Part shown: positions 14,722 to 22,046 of the stretch, one piece after another
Layout: each line of letters begins with the position of its first letter
Position numbering within the stretch: position 1 is the first letter of the stretch
Assembly: GCA_965371445.1 (NCBI GenBank)
Contig: CBDUYN010000170.1
Span: forward strand, 1 to 22,046
Length of the DNA: 22,046 bases
Reading direction: 5' to 3'
From: DASWIG01 sp965371445
Lineage (GTDB): Bacteria > Acidobacteriota > Thermoanaerobaculia > Multivoradales > J023
Notes under the pieces: generated by a model
What the model was told of the DNA's origin: nothing
What the model saw: only the letters and a program-made list of their open reading frames with translations
Databases searched by the model: none
Program-made: the position numbers and the translations under genes

Positions 14722-17382
14722 ATGTTCAAGATGGATCTTGTTTTCCGACTCGATCGCTACCCCAAGGCGATTTGGGCTCTCTTCCTGATCCTCGTCGCGG
14801 GAGCGTCGACGCCTGGCTTGTCGCAGCCCACTTCGGAGGAGAGTTGGCTGACGCGCCTGCGCAGCGCGGACGCTACCGAACGACTGGCGGCCAGCTTCGA
14901 CGTCGAGCCGCTACCGACCACGGCGGAGGCGCTCCAGGAAATGCTGGCGGCGGCTCTCGCGGATCCCGATCCTTACGTGCACCGGGCCGGGGTCGCCGCC
15001 CTGGGGGAGCTCGAGATCGATCCCAAGTGGGCGGCGCCGCGGCTGGCCGTGGCGATCAAGGATGCCGACGAGCAGGTCGCCGCTCACGCTTACGTGGCCT
15101 GCGGCAAGCTCGGCCGTGCCGTCGTGGCGCCGCTGCTCGCTGCCCTCGGCAAGGCGACGAAGCAGCAGATCGTCGAGTCTCAAGATCCCGACGAGACGTT
15201 TCGCGCCGCTTGGCAGATCGCGGCCGCGTTGCTCGTCGCCACGCCCGGATCCTTCGACGAAATCCTGGACGCTCTCGAGGCCGCGCTCAGCCGAGTGCCT
15301 CAAACCCAGGCCAAAGCCGGGACGACGGACGAAGTCCCTCCTCATTGGGCGAGACCTCCTTATTGGACGAGACCCCCCGAAGAAATCCACGTGGAGCTGC
15401 TGCTGACCGTCATCCGACAGCGGAATCCGACGGGAGAGCCTTGCCGCCGCCTGCTGAAAATCCTCGGCCCCGATTCGGATCGTCGCGTCTACTGCAACCC
15501 GTCGGCTCCAACCGCGCCGCGCGCCCGGATCGCCTACGTCAACCGCCAAGCCCTGGCGGAGCAGATCGAAAAGGACCTTGACGACGACGATACGGAGATC
15601 CGCAAGGAAGCCGGCCAGAAGGTCTACAGGGTTCTCGACCTCCTGAGCACCGGTCGCCTCGAGCAATTGCTGGACACCGACGAGGAGTTCACGGTGGCGG
15701 CCGCGGCCGGCGAGTTGGCGCGGCGCGGCGTGGCGCCGGAGGCGGCCGTCGAAGCTCTCGCCGAGTTGCTGTCGCCAGAGATGTGGGAGCCAAAGCTTCT
15801 GAATGCCCTCGCCGCGGTCGCCGAGCTCGACCGGAACCAGGCGCTTGCGGTGCGCGACGACGTTCTGGCCCTTGCCGGCGACGACGACGTCGCGTGGAGT
15901 GTCCGTGTCGCCGCGGTGAGCTTGTTGCCAAGGCTGTTTGGCCCGGAGCGTGAGGCGCTCGACGTGTTGGCGGCCGCCCTGCGCTGGGGGGGCGATCTGC
16001 AAGTCCAGGCCGCCAGCGCCTTCACTGTCATCGAGCCGTCGTACGCCGCCGCCGCCCTGGTCCTCGAACCGTTCCTGGACAAGGGCGGCGAGATGGCTCG
16101 TCAAGCGGCGGTTCTGATCACTGAAGCCGCGGGGCGCGAGCCCTCGCCGCCAACCGACCTGACTCGGCTGCTCAGCCATCCGGACTGGCGCGTCGGGGCC
16201 GCCGTCGTCCAGTCGGCGCCAGCGGGCCTGATCCCACCCCAGGCCGAGGAGGCCGTCCTCCTTGCCCTGCGCGAGGCCGATCCTTTGACCGCCTTGCGGA
16301 CCGCCATTGCCTTGCAGACCGCCATCGCCCTGGCACCGCGGCGGCCCGAGCTCCTGGTCCAACTTCTCGTCGATTTGCCTCCGGGTGTTCGCCCTTTCGA
16401 CCGCGAGAGCTACCGCGCGCTCGGTGCTTTGGCGGCGAGTGCCGACCCGGATCTCGAGGCGCGGATCGGCGAGGAGCTGAGCTTTCTCCTGAGGATGGCA
16501 CCGGACGCTCAGAATGTGTGGCAGCGCCTGGCCGGTGTCGAGATTCTGGCGCCCCAGCTCGGCGCCGGAGAGGCGGCGGCGATCGTCCTGCGGCCGCTGC
16601 TCTGGGGAAAGGACGACCTGGTCCGGCGCTCAGCGAAGGACGCCCTTCTCGGACTGGCCGAAAAGGCCTCCGCGCTGTCTGCCGCCGACTTCGCGCTCCA
16701 GATCGATAAGCTCGTCCACGACGTCTTCAGCGCCCAGCTTCATGCCCTCCGGCCAAGAGGGGCCGCGGATGTCCAATCCGCCGAAGACCTTCCCGACCTG
16801 CGGCCGTGGCCGCCACCGTCCTTCTCGCGGTGGGACGTCCTGCCGGCCAGTCTTTACCGCGCCGACGGGGTCACTTTCGCCGACGTTCTCGCCTGGCTTC
16901 GGGGGGCTCTCAATGCTGCCGGATTCGGAGGCAGCGGGCTCTTCGGAGTCCCCGAGGGCTTCGCCCTGGTGAGCCCGCTCGAGCGCATGGACGAGTCCGG
17001 CGCTTCGCTATCCGGCGAAGACCGCTGGATCCGCGGCAAGCTCCCCCTCAAAGGCTTCGATGTCGACGAGTACCTGCGGCGTCTTTTCCTGGCGCCTCCG
17101 GGAGACTTCCGGCTGCTGGTCTTCGTGGTGACGCCGAAGCGGAACCTCGCCGGCGGCCAGGGCGAGCTCGATCCGGACCTGGCGAGCACCGGACTACCGA
17201 GCGGTCTGGGTCTGCCCGAGTCCCTGGCCAGACGGCCGATCGGCGAGGCCTGGGTCCACGTCCTGGTGTATCACTTCCGCAAGAAGCTGGGCCGGCAGGA
17301 CCTGCTCCAGCCCAGCACGATCGCGTTCGACCGGCACCTCGAGGGCTCCGGGCTGACCCGGTTTCTGCAAAGCCTGCGATGA
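14722..17382 (+). CDS. Exported HEAT-repeat protein with a conserved-looking C-terminal domain
   Basis: An 886-aa protein. A signal peptide (hydrophobic AIWALFLILVAGAS, cleavage near residue 35) predicts export. Residues about 45-680 are alpha-helical repeats of HEAT/PBS type, with recurring xxDPxxxVRxxAxxALG-like units. The C-terminal 190 residues are different, with WDVLPASLYRADGVTFADVL, GVPEGFALVSPLERM, and FLAPPGDFRLLVFVVTPKR. I recall a similar uncharacterised segment from other phyla but cannot name it. Two 18-bp in-frame duplications (15337-15372 and 16300-16335) interrupt the repeats. ATG 14722 is used here; ATG 14731 has a better-spaced GAGAGA. The stop overlaps the next gene (ATGA). 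It may be a periplasmic scaffold working with that membrane protein. Confidence 0.82.
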   Translation: MFKMDLVFRLDRYPKAIWALFLILVAGASTPGLSQPTSEESWLTRLRSADATERLAASFDVEPLPTTAEALQEMLAAALADPDPYVHRAGVAALGELEIDPKWAAPRLAVAIKDADEQVAAHAYVACGKLGRAVVAPLLAALGKATKQQIVESQDPDETFRAAWQIAAALLVATPGSFDEILDALEAALSRVPQTQAKAGTTDEVPPHWARPPYWTRPPEEIHVELLLTVIRQRNPTGEPCRRLLKILGPDSDRRVYCNPSAPTAPRARIAYVNRQALAEQIEKDLDDDDTEIRKEAGQKVYRVLDLLSTGRLEQLLDTDEEFTVAAAAGELARRGVAPEAAVEALAELLSPEMWEPKLLNALAAVAELDRNQALAVRDDVLALAGDDDVAWSVRVAAVSLLPRLFGPEREALDVLAAALRWGGDLQVQAASAFTVIEPSYAAAALVLEPFLDKGGEMARQAAVLITEAAGREPSPPTDLTRLLSHPDWRVGAAVVQSAPAGLIPPQAEEAVLLALREADPLTALRTAIALQTAIALAPRRPELLVQLLVDLPPGVRPFDRESYRALGALAASADPDLEARIGEELSFLLRMAPDAQNVWQRLAGVEILAPQLGAGEAAAIVLRPLLWGKDDLVRRSAKDALLGLAEKASALSAADFALQIDKLVHDVFSAQLHALRPRGAADVQSAEDLPDLRPWPPPSFSRWDVLPASLYRADGVTFADVLAWLRGALNAAGFGGSGLFGVPEGFALVSPLERMDESGASLSGEDRWIRGKLPLKGFDVDEYLRRLFLAPPGDFRLLVFVVTPKRNLAGGQGELDPDLASTGLPSGLGLPESLARRPIGEAWVHVLVYHFRKKLGRQDLLQPSTIAFDRHLEGSGLTRFLQSLR
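15337..15372 (+). repeat. 18-bp in-frame duplication in the HEAT gene
   Basis: Two adjacent 18-bp units, 16 of 18 identical, encode PPHWAR and PPYWTR. The Pro/Trp/Arg insertion sits between helical repeats, so it probably forms an exposed loop. Confidence 0.8.
16300..16335 (+). repeat. 18-bp in-frame duplication in the HEAT gene
   Basis: ACCGCCATTGCCTTGCAG is followed directly by a diverged copy encoding TAIALA after TAIALQ. It lengthens a helix of a HEAT unit by six residues. Confidence 0.7.
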
Positions 17383-17891
17383 AGGTGGTGGAGAAGAGCA
17401 CGGTGGAGGAGAAGAGCCCAGTGACGATGAAGACCGCGCGCCAACGCCTGGCGCTTCTCTGGCTGGTCTCGTCTGGACTCTGCGCCCTGGTGCTGATCGC
17501 GATGTCGATCCGCGCCTTGGAAGGCCGCCAGGTCGGGGTCTGGGGTTGGTTCTTGCCCACCATCCTTCCTACCCTGACGCTCATCCTCTCCACGTTCGCC
17601 CTGACGGTCCGCGGTGCCCTGCCAGAGGCCCTGCGCGGCGAGAATCCTGTCGATCCCTTCGTCTTCCGGCTGGCCTTTGGAGTCTCCGTCTTCTACCTCT
17701 TCCTGGTCTTTTTCGCCATCGTCGGCTGGCAGCTCACTTCCTACGAGGATCCGGTCGACGCGCTGACCCTCGCCAACCTCTGGCTGGGACCGCTCCAGGG
17801 CATCGCGGCGTCGACGATCGGATGGTTTTTCCTGAGCGCCGGCGAATCGTCGCCGCGCGACGAGGAGAGCCACGACCCGGCCGGCGCTTGA
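17379..17891 (+). CDS. Four-helix inner-membrane protein paired with the HEAT protein
   Basis: A 170-aa protein with four predicted membrane segments: about 30-50 (LLWLVSSGLCALVLIAM), 58-82 (WGWFLPTILPTLTLILSTFAL), 105-127 (FGVSVFYLFLVFFAIVGW) and 140-160 (LGPLQGIAASTIGWFFLSA). It has an acidic C-terminal tail. No family is recognised. The ATG at 17379 overlaps the stop of the preceding gene, implying coupled translation. A GTG at 17421, with GGAGGAG 9 nt upstream, is a strong alternative that removes 14 residues of poor hydrophobicity. The pairing suggests a membrane anchor or partner for the exported HEAT protein. Confidence 0.75.
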   Translation: MKVVEKSTVEEKSPVTMKTARQRLALLWLVSSGLCALVLIAMSIRALEGRQVGVWGWFLPTILPTLTLILSTFALTVRGALPEALRGENPVDPFVFRLAFGVSVFYLFLVFFAIVGWQLTSYEDPVDALTLANLWLGPLQGIAASTIGWFFLSAGESSPRDEESHDPAGA

Positions 17892-17936
17892 CGAGACAAC
17901 GAACATTCCGGCCGCAGCGGCTTTCAGGCTAACCTA

Positions 17937-18655
17937 GCCCATGTTTAACACTACCCCGTGTAAGTCCTTGAAAACATTGGTCCAAATTTTTGAATTTGTC
18001 ACTACATGACGTCTGACTCCTCTGTTGGCGGGGCGGGTGGGTCCAGCTCGGTGATGCCCAGGGCCCTGAGAATCGGCGCACAGCGAACCGAGCCGCGGGT
18101 CACCGAACGCTTGCTCTCCCCGTTGCCGAGATCCAAGTCGACCACCCGGATGGTGCGCAGAGCCTGAAGGGCTTTGGTTGGGGAGAGGTCCAGCCCTGCG
18201 GCCTTGAGCTTGCGCTCGAGGGCTCTCTGCACGAGGAAGGCGAGCGCCGCGACGAACACGTGAGCCTCGACACGGAGCTGCGTCTGATGGTAGAGAGGCC
18301 GAAGCCCGATCACGTCTTTGAGGTTGCGGAACGCCCTCTCGACCTCACTCAGGCCCTTGTAGATCTGCACCGCTTCCACCGAATCCAGGTGGGCTTCCTC
18401 GGTCTGGATCACCTATTTGCCTTCGTAGGCCTTCTCTCGGGGGAGATGCTTCGGATGCTCGAAGTAGCGGAAGGTGCCTTCCTCGTACTCCCAGTCGTAG
18501 TAGCGATAGCCGTGGTAGCGGGCCAAGGCCCGCGTCGCGGCGGCGCCCACCTTGTCGGGAGCTTTGAGGCGGCCCTTCTCGATCCTTTTGCGGAGCTTCT
18601 CCAGGGCCTCAGCGGTGCGCGCCATCGCCGCAATGAGCAGCGAGGGACGTTCTTT
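17937..18655 (-). mobile_element. Remnant of an IS1634/IS4-type insertion sequence
   Basis: It comprises the transposase C-terminal part plus an AT-rich 3' flank (17937-18001) unlike the surrounding DNA. The outer end is probably near CCCATGTTTAACACTACCC at 17938-17956, by analogy with such element ends. The 5' part of the element is missing: homology stops where the truncated lipoprotein gene begins, near 18655. Both boundaries are approximate. Confidence 0.55.
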
Positions 18656-18660
18656 GTGTC
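18002..18660 (-). pseudogene. Broken IS1634/IS4-type transposase (3' part, internal amber codon)
   Basis: One reading frame holds two blocks. The upstream block (18413-18660) includes a KLRKRIEKGRLK stretch, the RYHGYRYYDWEYEEGTFRY region and KAYEGK. The downstream block (18002-18412) has VIQTEEAHLDSVEAV, YKGLSEVERAFRNLK (the C-terminal glutamate motif of IS4/IS1634 DDE transposases), and RPLYHQTQLRVEAHVFVAAL. They are separated only by an in-frame TAG (18413-18415) where the family has an aromatic residue (GK-Tyr/Trp-VIQT). The N-terminal half with the two catalytic aspartates is absent. It is non-functional by truncation as well as by the stop. Confidence 0.82.
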
Positions 18661-18920
18661 GGATCCTTTTCGCCTCCGCCCTCGTCGCCGCCACCGGCTG
18701 TGCCGCTCCGGGGGAGGAGACCGTCGTCGTCTACACGTCGGTCGACCAGGTTTTCTCGGAGCCGGTGCTGCGGGCCTGCGAGGCGCGTCAGGGTTTCAAG
18801 GTGCGCGCGGTCTTCGATACGGAAGAGACCAAGAGCACCGGCATCCTGAACCGTCTGATCGCCGAGGCCGAGAACCCGCAGGCGGACCTCTTCTGGTCAG
18901 GCGATCTCTGCGGGTGTTGA
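18633..18920 (+). pseudogene. Truncated iron-type ABC substrate-binding lipoprotein
   Basis: The frame reads MSSEGRSLCRILFASALVAA and a lipobox cysteine (TGC), then TVVVYTSVDQVFSEPVLRAC, and later a TGILNRLIAEAENPQADLFWSGD segment. This is the N-terminus of the FbpA/Thi-type binding-protein family for ferric iron and similar ligands, which normally runs to about 330 residues. After FWSGD (about 18904) homology ends abruptly and a stop follows at 18918-18920. Roughly 230 residues are missing, and the next bases are the middle of the permease gene. The first codons lie in the transposase remnant, so the original start may also be lost. No function is expected. Confidence 0.85.
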
Positions 18921-19978
18921 CGGGCATCCTCCTGCCGTCGGCATGGCCGGCTGTGGCGCTCGCCGCCTTGATCGTCTTTTCTCTAAGCGTTTCGGAGCTC
19001 GGAGTGCCGATGTTTCTGCGTTCCCGGACCTACCCGGAGGCGGTCTTTGCCCGCCTGGGCGGGATCGACTACGCCCCTGGCGAGGCGGCGGCTCTCACCC
19101 TGCCTTTGCTGCTACTCGGCTTGTTGCTGGTCGTCCTGGAGCGGCGCTTCTTCGGTCGTCGGCGCTTCGCTTTGTTGGGGCCGCGTGTACCGCGGGAGCC
19201 CCTGCCCCTCGGACGCTGGCGGCGACCCGCGGGTCTCGTGGCGCTCACCGCCGCTCTCGCCAGCGTCGCTCCGCTGGCGGCGCTCGGCTGGCGCGCTGCG
19301 GGCTGGCGCGCCCCGGGCTGGGGCGCCCCCGTCGGTGGCGGTTTTGGCAGCCTTTCCTCCTGGCTGGGCAGAAGCCCGTGGAACAGCGTGGCGACGGCTG
19401 CCGGCGGTGCGCTGCTCGCCAGCGGGCTCGCCCTCGTCCTCGGTCACGCTCTGGTCCGCCGCCGGCCCGGCGTGGGCGGGCTCGACGCGCTCCTCTTCTT
19501 CGCTTTCCTCGCTCCGGCACCGATCCTGGGCGTCGGGTTGATCACCGTCTGGAACCGTCCCGCGACCGGCTGGATCTATCGCACGCTGGGAATCCTCGTG
19601 GTCGCGGCGGTGGCGCGCTACACCATCATTGCCGTGCGCACCGCGGCGGTGGTCTTCGCCCGGAGCTCCCCGCGCCTCGAGGAAGCGGCGAGCGTCGGCG
19701 GCGCCGGCTACCTCCGGCAGCTCTTGGGCATCGTCCTCCCGCTTCACCGCCGAGGGCTCCTGGGAGCCTTCCTGCTGACTTTCATCTTCTGCTTGCGTGA
19801 CCTGGAGACCGCGGTGCTCTTCTACCCGCCGGGCGGCGAGCCGCTGACCGTGCGCCTCTTTACCCTCGAGGCCAACGGACCGGAGAGCGTCGTGGCGGCC
19901 CTGGCCTGGGTCCAGATCCTCATCGCGGCGGCCGCCACCGCGGGGATGGCGCTGATCTACAAGGTGGGACGGACATGA
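18905..19978 (+). pseudogene. 3' two-thirds of an FbpB-type ABC permease gene
   Basis: The permease frame begins immediately after the cut in the binding-protein gene. It opens with SLRVLTGILLPSAWPAVALA, which is the tail of the first EAA loop, so the first membrane domain is lost up to that point. About eight membrane segments remain, with the second complete binding-protein-dependent transport domain (EEAASVGGAGYLRQLLGIVL, the EAA loop near 19678-19740). FbpB proteins normally have two such domains. A GTG at 18914 or TTG at 18917, overlapping the stop of the truncated upstream gene, could restart translation to give a 354-aa half-protein, but transport function is doubtful. Residues from about 19286 contain three GWRAP-type repeats. 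The stop overlaps the ATPase start (ATGA). Confidence 0.8.
19286..19330 (+). repeat. 15-bp in-frame tandem repeat in the permease remnant
   Basis: Three 15-bp units (19286-19300, 19301-19315, 19316-19330) encode GWRAA, GWRAP and GWGAP in a periplasmic or loop segment between membrane helices. Confidence 0.85.
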
Positions 19979-20742
19979 CACCAGCGATCGAGATCGAGGA
20001 CCTGACGCTCGCCTATGGCGACAAAAGAGTCCTTCACGGTATCTCCCTCACCGTGGACGCGGGCGAGGCCGTGGCGGTCGTGGGTCCCTCGGGCAGCGGC
20101 AAGAGCAGTCTTTTGCGCGCCGTTTTGGGACTCGCCGCACCGCGGTCCGGGATCGTTCGTTTCGGCGGCGTCGAGGTGAGCCGCGACCGCCGGATCCTCG
20201 TGCCACCGGAGCAACGGCGCCTGGCGGTGGTCTTTCAGGAGCTCGCTCTCTGGCCCCATCTGAGTGTCGCCGGCCAGCTCGCCTTCGGCCTCCGGGCGAG
20301 GGGAGTGAAGAGAGCCGAGAGGCGCGCGCGCATCGCGGCGATGCTGGAGCGGGTGGGTCTCGACGGACGCCGGGACGCCTTTCCCGACGAGCTCTCCGGC
20401 GGCGAGCAGCAGCGCCTGGCCATCGCCCGCGCCCTGGTGCTGCAGCCGGCGGCCTTGCTCCTCGACGAGCCTTTGTCGAGCCTCGACGTGGCGCTCAAAA
20501 CGGAGCTCCTGGAGCTCTTCCGCACCCTGCTGAGCGACGGCCAGCTGACGACCCTGCTCGTCACCCACGACCCCCGGGAAGCCGCGGCTCTGGGACATCG
20601 GATCGCCATCCTGGAGGAGGGGCGCCTCACCCAGATCGGCACCCTCGCCGAGCTGCGTTCGGACCCGGCTCACCCGTTTACCGGAGCTTTTTTGGAGGCT
20701 CTGCGCACCGCTGTTGGCAAGGACTGGGCGGTTCCACGGTAG
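19975..20742 (+). CDS. Iron/polyamine-type ABC importer ATPase
   Basis: A 255-aa ATPase of the FbpC/PotA/CysA group. It has GPSGSGKSS (Walker A, about 38-46), VFQELALWPHLSV (Q-loop), LSGGEQQRLAIARAL (signature), LLLDEPLSSLD (Walker B and D-loop) and VTHDPREA (H-loop). It energises import with the neighbouring permease and binding protein. It is intact, with no frameshift, and its ATG overlaps the permease stop, as in a normal binding protein, permease, ATPase operon. Because the two upstream genes are truncated, it has no obvious partner here. It lacks an evident C-terminal TOBE regulatory domain, being short for the group (about 330-350 aa in FbpC/PotA). Substrate is inferred only from the operon type. 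Confidence 0.88.
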   Translation: MTPAIEIEDLTLAYGDKRVLHGISLTVDAGEAVAVVGPSGSGKSSLLRAVLGLAAPRSGIVRFGGVEVSRDRRILVPPEQRRLAVVFQELALWPHLSVAGQLAFGLRARGVKRAERRARIAAMLERVGLDGRRDAFPDELSGGEQQRLAIARALVLQPAALLLDEPLSSLDVALKTELLELFRTLLSDGQLTTLLVTHDPREAAALGHRIAILEEGRLTQIGTLAELRSDPAHPFTGAFLEALRTAVGKDWAVPR

Positions 20743-20794
20743 AGTCGAGGAAACCTGAGGCGGCGCAAGGCGGCCTGCTCGAGAGGTACTCATC

Positions 20795-21628
20795 ATGTCG
20801 GATCTGGCCAGACAACTCGAAATACTCGCCAGCGTCGGAAGCTGGGAACGCCCCGGAGACGCGAAGGCGTTGATCCTGGAAGGCTTCGGCAGCCCGGATT
20901 CCGCCGTGCGGCTCACGGCCTTGGAGCTCGCCGCGGAGGAGATGGACGACGAGGTCGCCACCGAGGTCGAACGGCTCCTCGACGCGGATCCGGAAGTGGC
21001 GGTGCGCGCCCGGGCCGCCATAGCTTTCGGGCCGGCGTTGGAGCAGATGATCGCTGAAGAAGACTGGGAAGGCCCGGACCTCGGAGATCTTCCCATGTCG
21101 ATGTCCAGATTCCACGACATCGAGCATCGACTCGAAAGTGTGTATCGGGACGCCGCGGAGCCCAAGGAGATGCGTCGCCGGGCGCTCGAGGCGGCGGTTC
21201 GCTCGCCCCGTCCCTGGCAGATGAACGTCATCCGCTCGGCCTGGGCCAGTGACGATTCCGAGTGGCGAGTGACCGCGGTTTTCTGCATGGGTTGCGTTGC
21301 CGGCTTTGAGGCCGAGATCCTGGAGGCTGTCGACAGCGACTCCCCCGAGCTGCAGATCGAGGCCGTGCGAGCCCTCGGCGCCACGGGGCTCCAGCCGGAC
21401 AACGACGACCTCATGCGCTTCGCCGCTTCCGACGACACCCCCCGCGAGCTCCGTCTCGCCGCCATCGAAGCCCTCGGCACCGTAGGACCCCGAGGCGCTG
21501 CGGAGCTCCTTGAATCGCTTGGCGAGTCCAACGACGAAGAGATCGCCACGACGGCCCAAGAGGCCTTCGAGGAGCTCATCTTTCTGGTGCGGCAGGAAGA
21601 AGACGAGATCTACGACAACGCGGAGTGA
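20795..21628 (+). CDS. HEAT-repeat-containing protein
   Basis: A 277-aa acidic protein without a signal peptide or membrane segment. Helical HEAT/PBS-like units run throughout: SPDSAVRLTALELAAEE near residue 33, DPEVAVRARAAIAFG near 64, and SPELQIEAVRALGATG near 183, then RELRLAAIEALGTVGPRG. It is probably a cytoplasmic scaffold or regulator. The RBS GAGAGG lies about 8 nt before ATG 20795. It is 52 nt after the ATPase gene on the same strand, so it may be cotranscribed, but nothing ties it to transport. The C-terminal tail is strongly acidic (QEEDEIYDNAE). It is distinct from the exported HEAT protein at 14722. Confidence 0.85.
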   Translation: MSDLARQLEILASVGSWERPGDAKALILEGFGSPDSAVRLTALELAAEEMDDEVATEVERLLDADPEVAVRARAAIAFGPALEQMIAEEDWEGPDLGDLPMSMSRFHDIEHRLESVYRDAAEPKEMRRRALEAAVRSPRPWQMNVIRSAWASDDSEWRVTAVFCMGCVAGFEAEILEAVDSDSPELQIEAVRALGATGLQPDNDDLMRFAASDDTPRELRLAAIEALGTVGPRGAAELLESLGESNDEEIATTAQEAFEELIFLVRQEEDEIYDNAE

Positions 21629-21721
21629 TCTCCGCCCTGGCCCGAGAAGACCCCTCTGAGCATCCATCGACCCTTTCAGAGTCCGCCAAAGCCTGACCAT
21701 CCAAGGCTCTCGACGAAAAAT

Positions 21722-21967
21722 GCCGAGCTGAGCGGCGCTCTCCTCGAAGATCTCCAGGGGGATCCCGTCGGGCGCCAAGAAGGCGACGACACGCAGCAAG
21801 TTGGCGGACGCCAGCGAAGCCTTCTCGACCTCGGCGAAGCTCAACTCCCACGTGGTGGCCACGGTCGAGGGGTAGTTTCCCGTCTCCGGGCCGGCCTCCT
21901 CGAGGAGCGTCAGGTGGCGCTTCCTGTAGCCCTCCAGGTAGGTCCGAAACCGCGCCTCCGGCGGGCG
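21722..21967 (-). pseudogene. Internal fragment of an NB-ARC (STAND NTPase) TPR protein gene
   Basis: Minus-strand codons read ARFRTYLEGYRKRHLTLLEE and then YPSTVATTWELSFAEVEKAS, followed by ANLLRVVAFLAPDGIPLEIF. This is the region after the NB-ARC domain in bacterial STAND proteins, where TTWELSFE and LLRLCAFLAPDAIP recur. Homology ends on both sides (after SAAQLG and before RPPEAR), with no start codon, P-loop or TPRs. It is a relic of about 80 codons, probably left by deletion. Signalling STAND proteins often serve in defence or regulation, but this copy is dead. Confidence 0.65.
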
Positions 21968-22008
21968 TCGTCGATCCTCCGCACTCGGCGTGGCTTTTCG
22001 AAGGCGCG

Positions 22009-22046
22009 ATGCGCGCCTATCTCGACGAGAACGTCCCTCCCTCTCA
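22009..22046 (+). CDS. Start of a DUF5615-like PIN-domain toxin gene (partial)
   Basis: An ATG at 22009 with AAGG 5 nt upstream opens MRAYLDENVPPS and runs off the window. MRxYLDENVP is the characteristic N-terminus of DUF5615 PIN-like proteins, putative RNases often paired with a DUF433 antitoxin. Only 12 codons are visible, so the call rests on this short motif. No DUF433 gene was recognised directly upstream. Confidence 0.5.
   Translation, partial: MRAYLDENVPPS

Noticed and set aside
18413..18415. UAG read-through or pyrrolysine in the transposase
   Set aside because: The gene is also truncated at its 5' end, no pyl genes are seen, and the family has an ordinary aromatic residue at this place. 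A nonsense mutation is simpler.
20678..21862. Long open minus-strand frame of 394 codons across the HEAT gene
   Set aside because: Only its first 47 codons (21722-21862) resemble a protein family. The rest is antisense to the HEAT gene, which has an RBS and family-like repeats.

Overview
The window is GC-rich bacterial chromosome with tightly packed genes. I infer Acidobacteriota, possibly the Thermoanaerobaculia side. The reasons are a GWxTD-type secreted protein (a family I associate with that phylum), a secreted metalloprotease with choice-of-anchor D (HYDIN-like) modules and an IPTL-CTERM-like tail, and HEAT-repeat secreted proteins. No rRNA, tRNA, CRISPR array or phage module was seen, and the assignment is inference only.

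Layout. Bases 1-102 hold the start of a minus-strand gene made largely of a 15-bp repeat. After a 373-bp non-coding stretch with strong inverted repeats come clpC and a lolD-like ABC ATPase on the minus strand. Facing them on the plus strand are an unrecognised 437-aa protein, an Smr-domain protein and a 1147-aa secreted metzincin-like protease. Convergent with the protease is a 76-codon SelW/Rdx-family gene with an in-frame UGA (CxxU motif) followed by a hairpin that fits the bacterial SECIS rules: a selenoprotein that ordinary gene calling would miss. Next on the plus strand come folE, which has a good Shine-Dalgarno site but no ordinary start codon near it, the GWxTD protein, which overlaps folE by 50 nt, and a FabH-like ketoacyl-ACP synthase.

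Bases 12.3-14.7 kb are an accessory island. It holds an intact IS110-family transposase with DEDD and Ser residues and a hairpin-rich upstream leader that may be its bridge RNA. Large palindromes lie on both sides. There is also a 60-bp tandem repeat and the C-terminal stub of a Uma2-type nuclease gene. Then come an exported HEAT-repeat protein and a membrane protein that overlap by ATGA. Bases 17.9-20.7 kb hold a broken IS1634/IS4-like transposase and an iron-type ABC importer operon with an internal deletion: the binding-protein gene is cut after about 90 codons and joined to the second half of the permease gene, while the ATPase gene is intact. A cytoplasmic HEAT protein, a fragment of an NB-ARC (STAND) protein and the first codons of a DUF5615-like PIN toxin end the window.

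The main themes are envelope and secreted functions (lolD, protease, HEAT proteins, GWxTD), proteostasis and redox (clpC, SelW-like), and genome flux. The flux shows as many in-frame 15- and 18-bp tandem duplications, two transposases, gene stubs and an operon-internal deletion. No selenocysteine machinery lies in the window, so the selenoprotein call predicts selA, selB, selC and selD elsewhere in the genome.
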